DNA of 6,776 nucleotides from Verrucomicrobiota bacterium. Its GTDB lineage: Bacteria > Verrucomicrobiota > Verrucomicrobiia > Limisphaerales > JAHEOI01. The position numbers and the translations under genes are program-made. Every line of letters starts with the position of its first letter. Within the stretch, counting starts at the first letter, position 1. The stretch covers positions 1 to 6,776 of the forward strand of contig JAHEOI010000331.1 of assembly GCA_018610125.1 (NCBI GenBank), written 5' to 3'. Below the pieces are notes generated by a model that did not search any database, had not been told where the DNA came from, and was given only the letters and a program-made list of their open reading frames with translations. Positions 1 through 4,799 of the stretch are shown piece after piece.

Positions 1-627
1 GTCGCGACCTGGGCCAAGGATCCCGAAGGCAATCAGAAACGGATCGCTGAAACCTTCCGTCAGGCCGGCGACATTGCCAAAGATAGCGGCGAGAAATTGG
101 CCGCTGAAGGGGAAATCTGCTGGGGCGGAATGCACAGTTGGCGTCGAATGGTACAGCTTCTCGAGATGACGGATCGCCCGGATACGGTCGGGTTTCAAGC
201 CGATATGGCGCACACCCTCCTTTATGTGATGGGCTACAACGCGCCGGAAGACGCGATCCTGCCCGAGAATTTTGACTGGAGTGATCGCGACCAGTTGGAC
301 AAGGCGCTCAAGACCCTTACGGACGCACTCCGGCCATGGACCATCGATTTCCATGTCGCTCAAAATGACGCCACTGTGTTCGGCTCCGGGACTCACGACA
401 AGACGGGCCGGCATTGCTTGCCGAATGACAGCAATGGCAAGCTCGATATCCCGCGTCACGCCGGCTATTGGCTCAAAGATGAAAACGGTCAGCAGCTCAA
501 ACGGATCCGGCACATTTGCTGGGACGGTTGCATGTTCCCCAACACGGTCATGCATCAACAAGAGACGTGGAATCAGATCCTCGGTGCGATGCTCTCCGTG
601 CGTGAAGCTCACGGCTGGCAGCAGTAA
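1..627 (+). CDS. Sugar phosphate isomerase/epimerase family protein (TIM barrel), 3' part
   Basis: The reading frame is open from the first base and ends at TAA (625-627), giving 208 residues of the C-terminal part; the start lies upstream. This is a xylose-isomerase-like TIM-barrel protein (AP endonuclease 2 superfamily). Members are cytoplasmic and use a divalent metal to isomerise, epimerise or eliminate on sugars and keto-sugars. Counting from the first codon, likely metal or substrate residues fall on successive strands: E38 (AAEGEICWGG), D68 and H71 (QADMAH), H118 (IDFHVAQND), then HDKTGRHC (131-138) and a closing RHICWDGCMFPN block near the C-terminus. Family proteins are usually about 300-350 residues, so roughly a third is missing. 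A TTG at 97 is an internal codon, not the start, since the frame stays open and family-like upstream. It lies 56 bases before an oxidoreductase gene, a common pairing in sugar catabolism operons. The fold is confident; the substrate is not known. Confidence 0.85.
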   Translation, partial: VATWAKDPEGNQKRIAETFRQAGDIAKDSGEKLAAEGEICWGGMHSWRRMVQLLEMTDRPDTVGFQADMAHTLLYVMGYNAPEDAILPENFDWSDRDQLDKALKTLTDALRPWTIDFHVAQNDATVFGSGTHDKTGRHCLPNDSNGKLDIPRHAGYWLKDENGQQLKRIRHICWDGCMFPNTVMHQQETWNQILGAMLSVREAHGWQQ

Positions 628-683
628 GTCTCAAAAGTCGGCTACAGCCCATAACCTTCGACGAAAAAACGCAAGCATAAGTT

Positions 684-1850
684 ATGAGCAACAAGAAACC
701 ATTGAAAATCGGGATGATTGGGTATGGGTTCATGGCGAGGACCCATTCAAACGCCTATGTCAAGGTGAATCGCTTCTTCCAGGATCTTCCTTATCAGCCG
801 GTGCTTAAGGCGGCCTGTGCCCGGAAGAAGGAGAAGATCGAGGCCTTTGCCGATGCGTGGGGCTATGAGTCGATTGAGACCGATTGGCGGAAGCTCGTCG
901 AGCGTGACGACATCGACGCGGTCGATATTTGCACCCCGAACAACATGCATCATGACATCGCCATCGCGGCTGCCAAGGCCGGGAAGATAATCCTCTGCGA
1001 AAAGCCGTTGGCAATGAATACTAGCGAAGGCGAGGAAATGGTCAAGGCGGTCGAGTCAGCCGGTGTGCCAAACACCGTTTGGTACAACTATCGTCGCGTC
1101 CCCGCCGTCGCATTGGCGAAGGAAATCGTAGACGAAGGAAGACTTGGCAAGATCTTTCACTACCGCAGTAACTTCCTTCAAGACTTCACGATTTCGGAAG
1201 ATCTCCCCCAGGGAGGAGCCGGCTTATGGCGACTCGACGCAAGCGTTGCCGGCTCCGGGGTCACAGGGGACCTCCTTGCCCATAATGTCGATACCGCGAT
1301 GTGGCTTAATGGACCGATTGAATCTGTCTCCGCAATGACCGAGACATTCGTGAAGGAACGGGTCCATCAGGAAACGGGCAAAAAGGAGCCGGTCAAGATT
1401 GACGACGCGACCACCTTCATGGCCCGCTTTACCAACGGCTCATTGGCGGTCTTTGAGGCTACCCGCTATGCGCGCGGGCACAAAGCGATGTACACGCTGG
1501 AAATGAATGGCGAGGATGGCTCCATTCACTGGAATCTCGAGGAAATGGAGCGGCTCGATTTCTTTGATCACAAGGATGACTCGAAAGTGCGTGGCTGGCA
1601 CAAGATTCACGTCACCGACGGAGATCATCCATATATGGGACATTGGTGGGTCCCTGGGCTCCAAATCGGGTATGAGCATACCTTTATCCACCAGGTTGCC
1701 GACTTCCTGGATGCACTCGGCAAGGGGAAAGCGATCCGGCCCACCTTCGCCGATGCCCAGCAGACTCAAAAGGTCTGCGAGGCCGTGCTGGAAAGCGGGA
1801 AGAAAGGAACGTGGGTCAAAACCGGCCTCGATGCCTCGGTCACAGTCTAG
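684..1850 (+). CDS. Gfo/Idh/MocA family NAD(P)-dependent oxidoreductase
   Basis: A complete 388-residue cytoplasmic dehydrogenase of the Gfo/Idh/MocA family, which oxidises or reduces hydroxyl/keto groups of sugars, inositols or related compounds. The N-terminal Rossmann domain (about 1-130) has the nucleotide loop KIGMIGYGFMARTH (8-21; glycines 10, 13, 15) and the hallmark CEKPLA (105-110), whose Lys107 is the usual catalytic lysine. The C-terminal beta-sheet domain carries YNYRRVPAVALAK (134-146) and GSGVTGDLLAHNVD (190-203), where D196, H200 and D203 match the family's conserved Asp/His pattern. The motif GLQIGYEHTF (325-334) sits near the end. An in-frame TAA at 678-680 makes ATG 684 the first possible ATG; no clear Shine-Dalgarno is visible, so translation may depend on the upstream gene. 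From memory the sequence most resembles levoglucosan-dehydrogenase (LgdA) types, but the substrate is inferred only. Length is normal and nothing looks broken. Confidence 0.92.
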   Translation: MSNKKPLKIGMIGYGFMARTHSNAYVKVNRFFQDLPYQPVLKAACARKKEKIEAFADAWGYESIETDWRKLVERDDIDAVDICTPNNMHHDIAIAAAKAGKIILCEKPLAMNTSEGEEMVKAVESAGVPNTVWYNYRRVPAVALAKEIVDEGRLGKIFHYRSNFLQDFTISEDLPQGGAGLWRLDASVAGSGVTGDLLAHNVDTAMWLNGPIESVSAMTETFVKERVHQETGKKEPVKIDDATTFMARFTNGSLAVFEATRYARGHKAMYTLEMNGEDGSIHWNLEEMERLDFFDHKDDSKVRGWHKIHVTDGDHPYMGHWWVPGLQIGYEHTFIHQVADFLDALGKGKAIRPTFADAQQTQKVCEAVLESGKKGTWVKTGLDASVTV

Positions 1851-2073
1851 GTTGGATTTCCGGGGCCTTTGCCTTCCATGGCCCAAACCCGCAACCACAA
1901 ATCGACCACAAGTCGATGCGATGCTTTGCAAAATCGATCTTGCTGACTCTTTGGGGAGGTGGTAAGCCTCCCATTGAGTCGGCGCGTCGCCTCTCTATGG
2001 GAAGCCTAACCTGGAGAGTGGCGGGAGTGTTTCCGCAAGGCTTCTATCCTAGTCATTAAAACCGAGGTCCTTA
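1851..2073. other. Convergent intergenic region
   Basis: This 223-base gap separates the tail-to-tail oxidoreductase (+) and ABC-class ATPase (-) genes. I see no convincing gene in it. A short GGGCC/GGCCC inverted repeat (1863-1867 with 1880-1884, 12-base loop) follows the + gene but lacks a T-run. A much longer imperfect palindrome at 1961-2011 is listed separately. No tRNA-like or promoter-like arrangement stands out. Confidence 0.7.
1961..2011 (-). terminator. Long imperfect palindrome, possible U-less terminator or 3' UTR hairpin
   Basis: A nested stem-loop with an apical stem GGCG/CGCC (1981-1984 with 1988-1991, loop CGT), then GAG/CTC (1976-1978 with 1993-1995), then TCCCAT/ATGGGA (1969-1974 with 1997-2002), then shorter pairs out to GGT/ACC (1961-1963 with 2009-2011). 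About 19 Watson-Crick pairs form. In the + strand RNA, 1968/2003 and 1965/2006 are C-A and A-C mismatches, but in the - strand RNA they become G-U wobble pairs, which favours the - transcript (the 3' end of the ABC-class ATPase mRNA) as the functional one. There is no T-run on either side, so a classical intrinsic terminator is not shown. The hairpin itself is seen in the sequence; the terminator role is inferred from its position. Confidence 0.45.
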
Positions 2074-3840
2074 TTAAAGCCGATGTACCGCAAGGCTCCG
2101 CAAGCGGTTCAACGCAGCGGCGATCTCATGACGTCGGGGACGGGCAAAGTTGCCGGGATGTTGCCGGTCCGTCTTGCCAACTTCATTGTGAGGACTCAAG
2201 GCGTCCAAGCCCTCTTGTTCCAGGAGATCATCGAGATAATTCAAGAGCTCGGAAACGGTGGCTCGGTCTTTGATAAGCCGTTGACCGGCGAGATTCAGGG
2301 CAAAGCCGACAGCGCGCGTTTGACTGCGATCCAGCAACTGTTCCACGCAACGAAGGTCCACTGTCTCTTCGCCAAAGCGAAGCGTTTCGATCCCTTGGGC
2401 ATCAATCTTCGTTTTTCCAGAGCGGCGTTCCGGGTCGATGGAGTCCGCGACCGGTTTGCGCGGAGTGACCCCCTCGAACGAAGCGGGCGCGTCACTGGCC
2501 CGTGTCGTCGGTAGCTCTTGGGCGATCTGCTTCGCCTCATCGGTCACATCGTAAGTGTGGTAATCGCGCATCATCACCACCGTGTCCGCAACGCTGAAGT
2601 AATCGCCAGATCCGCCCATGACAAGGATTGTCGAAACACCGTGACTGCGATAGAGCTCGTGCACGCGGTCGACGAGCGGGGTGATGGGCTCGTGAGAGCT
2701 GGCGACAAGCCGCTGCATGCGGGCATCGCGAACCATCAAATTGGTGGCCGACGTATCCTCATCCATGAGGAGGACACCGACACCTGCTTCAAGGCTTTCC
2801 ATGATGGCGGCCGCTTGACTCGTACTTCCCGAGGCCTCTTCTGTGGAGAACGGCTGGGTCGATTGGCCATTGGGGAGCCCGCTGATAAATGGGGAGACAT
2901 CGACCCGCTCGATGCGCCGCCGGTCCTCAGCACGAATCTTCACCGCTTCCGGATTGGTGACGACGAAGTCACGCCCGTCGCCGGGGATGTGGGGATAAAC
3001 ACCGCGCTCAATGGCGCGAAGGAGGGTCGACTTGCCGTGGTACCCGCCGCCGACAATGAGGGTGATCCCGTTTGGGATCCCCATGCCGGTGATCGTGGTG
3101 CTTTTGCCGTGTGGCTGCTCAACCGGGTGGGGAACTTCAAAAGCCACCTGTAAGCTTTCCGGACTCTGAAACGGAATCACCTTATCGGCGGGGAGTGGCT
3201 TGTCGCTCACGCCGCTTTCACGGGGAAGGATCGACCCGTTGGCGACAAATGCAACCAAACCCTTGGATTCCAGTTGGTCACGGATCGATTCCTGATTTTC
3301 CACCGATTGAACCCAATTCCAAGCAGAGTGCTCAATATCCGATCCCCATGTCAGCCCTTCGCCGCCCATCTCGGGCAAGTCTTCACATAGCATTTCGCTT
3401 GCCTGTCGTCCCAGGATCCGTCGCCCTTCGGCAGGCAAGCCCGCTTCAACGCGGGCTTCAACCCAATCTTCGGTTATCTTGACCGCGGTCCGCTCCAGGA
3501 CTTCCTGATGGCCTGAGTCGATCTCTATCCGCCCGCTTTTACCGCTTCCCCGCCGTCTATTGCCGACTTGCTTGATTGCGATCTCGAACTGACGTGCTAA
3601 GAAATCTTCCAATGCGATCCGGCGGGTCTTTGGCTGGCAGAGCTCCCGGGGCAGTGACGCCCGCGATTGGGGAATCCGGACACGCAATTTAGAAGGTGCT
3701 GCGAATGGATCACCTTGAACATAATCGATAAAAACCGAGCCGCCGTCGAAACGATAACCGCCGGCGATCTCCTTGTAGGCCTTGTAGCCCTTGCCGTCAA
3801 TCTGCTGCAAAACGCGCTTGAGTTGGCTTAAATCCTTCAT
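2074..3840 (-). CDS. ABC-class predicted ATPase (COG3044/PF09818 type)
   Basis: A complete 588-residue soluble protein with no signal peptide or membrane helix. It matches the 'predicted ATPase of the ABC class' family, whose structurally studied member is the trypanosome RNA-editing factor MRB1590; the bacterial function is not established. The N-terminal domain (about 1-245) includes the basic stretch GNRRRGSGKSGRIEID (93-108). The nucleotide domain shows Walker A GGGYHGKST (264-272), a divergent signature region FSTEEASGSTSQAA (331-344), Walker B VLLMDED (356-362; D360, E361) followed by TSATNLMVRDARMQ, and MGGSGDYFSVAD (408-419), where canonical ABC ATPases have the switch histidine. The C-terminal domain (about 440-588) has RFGEETVDLRCVEQLLDRSQ (488-507). 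An in-frame TAA upstream makes ATG 3840 the first ATG; the Shine-Dalgarno is weak (GGATAA). It has its own promoter candidate and converges on the oxidoreductase, so it is probably a single-gene unit. Family assignment is strong; a role in nucleic acid binding is inference. Confidence 0.92.
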   Translation of the reverse strand: MKDLSQLKRVLQQIDGKGYKAYKEIAGGYRFDGGSVFIDYVQGDPFAAPSKLRVRIPQSRASLPRELCQPKTRRIALEDFLARQFEIAIKQVGNRRRGSGKSGRIEIDSGHQEVLERTAVKITEDWVEARVEAGLPAEGRRILGRQASEMLCEDLPEMGGEGLTWGSDIEHSAWNWVQSVENQESIRDQLESKGLVAFVANGSILPRESGVSDKPLPADKVIPFQSPESLQVAFEVPHPVEQPHGKSTTITGMGIPNGITLIVGGGYHGKSTLLRAIERGVYPHIPGDGRDFVVTNPEAVKIRAEDRRRIERVDVSPFISGLPNGQSTQPFSTEEASGSTSQAAAIMESLEAGVGVLLMDEDTSATNLMVRDARMQRLVASSHEPITPLVDRVHELYRSHGVSTILVMGGSGDYFSVADTVVMMRDYHTYDVTDEAKQIAQELPTTRASDAPASFEGVTPRKPVADSIDPERRSGKTKIDAQGIETLRFGEETVDLRCVEQLLDRSQTRAVGFALNLAGQRLIKDRATVSELLNYLDDLLEQEGLDALSPHNEVGKTDRQHPGNFARPRRHEIAAALNRLRSLAVHRL

Positions 3841-3891
3841 ATTGCTTATCCGCTGTCGCCACTGCCGTTAAGTCTTACCCTTTTATTGCGG

Positions 3892-3900
3892 TGCTATTCT
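3892..3900 (+). promoter_or_regulatory. Extended -10 candidate for the ABC exporter operon
   Basis: On the + strand TGC (3892-3894) precedes TATTCT (3895-3900), an extended -10 that overlaps the - strand -10 because TGCTA-TTC-TAGCA (3892-3904) is an inverted repeat. No good -35 lies 16-18 bases upstream. If used, transcription would start near 3907 and give a leader of about 140 bases before the ATG at 4047. The symmetry may instead be an operator. Confidence 0.35.
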
Positions 3901-3922
3901 AGCATATCCTCTGCTCCGTCAA
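3896..3922 (-). promoter_or_regulatory. Promoter candidate for the ABC-class ATPase gene
   Basis: Read on the - strand: TTGACG (3922-3917), a 15-base spacer, then TAGAAT (3901-3896) preceded directly by TGC, which makes a good extended -10 (TGnTAnnnT). The 15-base spacing is shorter than the 17 usual for sigma-70, but an extended -10 relieves the need for a well-placed -35. Transcription would start near 3889, leaving a leader of about 49 bases before ATG 3840. Confidence 0.5.
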
Positions 3923-4008
3923 AAAGCTAAGACGAGAGGAGCTTGCTTTTCAATCGAGGGGAATCTCACGGCTCGGGCTGTCGCAACGAAGCGACTTCTT
4001 GATCGCGA
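3922..4008 (+). promoter_or_regulatory. Leader inverted repeats upstream of the ABC exporter
   Basis: Several hairpins are possible in the presumed 5' leader: AAGCT/AGCTT (3924-3928 with 3940-3944, 11-base loop) followed shortly by four T; AAAAGC/GCTTTT (3922-3927 with 3945-3950) as an alternative; GTCGC/GCGAC (3980-3984 with 3991-3995, 6-base loop); and GAAG/CTTC (3988-3991 with 3995-3998), which excludes the previous one and can extend to TCGC/GCGA (3981-3984 with 4005-4008). None is long, and no known riboswitch pattern is recognised, so a regulatory role is only a possibility. Confidence 0.25.
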
Positions 4009-4034
4009 ATCGGCGGACATGTTCAATCGTATTC

Positions 4035-4040
4035 AAGGAA
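4035..4040 (+). promoter_or_regulatory. Ribosome binding site of the ABC exporter ATPase
   Basis: AAGGAA lies 6 bases before ATG 4047. It decides the start in favour of 4047 over the in-frame TTG at 3999, which has no comparable site and would add 16 basic, non-family residues. Confidence 0.7.
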
Positions 4041-4046
4041 AGAAAG

Positions 4047-4799
4047 ATGGAAGGAGACTCCGGCAGTCGAACGACTTCGTCATCGAATCAGGATCGATCT
4101 CCGATCGTACGGATTCAAAGAGCAAGTCGAATCTACCAGATGGGCGAAGTGCGGGTAACGGCCCTGCAAGAGGCCACACTCCATCTTCGTCACGGTGAGC
4201 TGCTGGTCATTCTGGGACCGAGCGGCTCCGGGAAAACCACGTTGCTTAACCTGCTTGGCGGGATGGACCGGGCGACTTCCGGCCAAGTGATCTTCGGGGA
4301 GATAGACTTGGCCACGGCTTCGGATCGAGAATTGACGCGATTTCGACGTGAATCAGTCGGCTTTGTGTTTCAATTTTACAACTTGGTGCCCGGTTTGACG
4401 GCGATTGAAAACGTTCAGGTGGCGACGGAGGTGGCGGTGGCACCATTGGCGCCCATGGAGGCGTTGAACCTGGTCGGGCTTGAGGATCGGGCGGACCATT
4501 TCCCATCTCAGCTTTCAGGTGGCGAGCAACAGCGCGTCTCGATCGCCCGTGCCTTGGCCAAGCGTCCTCGGCTTATGCTATGCGACGAGCCAACGGGGGC
4601 ACTGGATATCGAGACAGGTAAGCATGTGCTCGGTCTGCTGATCCGGTTGAAGGAGGACCTCGGCCTAACGATCGCACTGATCACTCATAATCATTCGATT
4701 GCCGGGATCGGCGATCGGGTCGCGGTTCTAAAGGATGGTGTCGTTGAATCGGTAACCGAAAATGCCTGCCCTCTACTCCCGGAGGAGGTCGAATGGTAA
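4047..4799 (+). CDS. ABC exporter ATP-binding protein, LolD/MacB type
   Basis: A complete 250-residue ATPase that powers an FtsX-like permease from the cytoplasmic face of the inner membrane. After a polar, serine-rich extension of about 18 residues, all ABC motifs are intact: Walker A GPSGSGKTT (57-65), Q-loop FQFYNLVPGLTAIENV (108-123; Q109), signature LSGGEQQR (156-163), Walker B LMLCDEP (176-182; D180, E181), D-loop GALD (184-187) and H-loop H214 (LITHN). The N-LVPGLTAIENV stretch after the Q-loop and the short 230-250 residue length are typical of the LolD/MacB/FtsE class. ATG 4047 is chosen because of AAGGAA 6 bases upstream. Its end overlaps the permease start by 7 bases (ATGGTAA), so the two are translationally coupled partners. 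Family is certain; the exported or extracted substrate (lipoprotein, lipid, peptide or drug) cannot be read from the sequence. Confidence 0.95.
   Translation: MEGDSGSRTTSSSNQDRSPIVRIQRASRIYQMGEVRVTALQEATLHLRHGELLVILGPSGSGKTTLLNLLGGMDRATSGQVIFGEIDLATASDRELTRFRRESVGFVFQFYNLVPGLTAIENVQVATEVAVAPLAPMEALNLVGLEDRADHFPSQLSGGEQQRVSIARALAKRPRLMLCDEPTGALDIETGKHVLGLLIRLKEDLGLTIALITHNHSIAGIGDRVAVLKDGVVESVTENACPLLPEEVEW
4781..4788 (+). promoter_or_regulatory. Strong ribosome binding site of the FtsX-like permease, inside the ATPase gene
   Basis: GGAGGAGG lies within the last codons of the ATPase gene, 4 bases before ATG 4793 when counted from its end (7 from the first GGAGG). It fixes the permease start and fits coupled translation across the 7-base ATGGTAA overlap (4793-4799). 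Confidence 0.85.

Larger units (their letters stand above)
3841..4046. other. Divergent intergenic region with promoters and a structured leader
   Basis: These 206 bases lie between the starts of the ABC-class ATPase (-) and the ABC exporter operon (+) and should hold both promoters. They contain a nearly symmetric element at 3892-3904, a TTGACG box on the - strand, and several inverted repeats between 3922 and 4008. The frame of the + gene is open back to a TTG at 3999, but there is no Shine-Dalgarno there, so I treat 3999-4046 as leader. No small gene is supported. Confidence 0.65.

Noticed and set aside
272..808. Open frame of 178 codons on the + strand bridging the first two genes
   Set aside because: Out of frame with both well-supported genes, of low-complexity Ser/Arg-rich composition, and with no family resemblance.
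1863..1884. Short GGGCC/GGCCC inverted repeat as terminator of the oxidoreductase operon
   Set aside because: Only 5 pairs, a 12-base loop and no T-run; too weak to call a terminator.
1440..1931. Open frame of 163 codons on the - strand
   Set aside because: Shadow of the oxidoreductase C-terminal domain, extending slightly into the intergenic region; no ribosome site seen and no recognisable domain.
1954..1972. GGGAGG/CCTCCC hairpin with 7-base loop
   Set aside because: Only 6 pairs and no T-run; mutually exclusive with the much longer palindrome at 1961-2011.
1988..2023. Alternative stem CGCCTCTC with GAGAG-TG-GCG
   Set aside because: It has only 8 pairs with a two-base bulge and a wide loop, and competes with the longer palindrome at 1961-2011, which explains the same bases better.
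2083..2514. Open frame of 143 codons on the + strand
   Set aside because: Antisense to the C-terminal domain of the ABC-class ATPase; no ribosome site and no domain resemblance.
2518..3153. Open frame of 211 codons on the + strand
   Set aside because: It is antisense to the ABC-class ATPase core, including Walker A and Walker B, and arises from the GC-biased codon usage of that gene.
3999..4046. TTG start giving a 16-residue longer ABC ATPase
   Set aside because: No Shine-Dalgarno before 3999, whereas ATG 4047 has AAGGAA at 6 bases; the added residues are not typical of the family.
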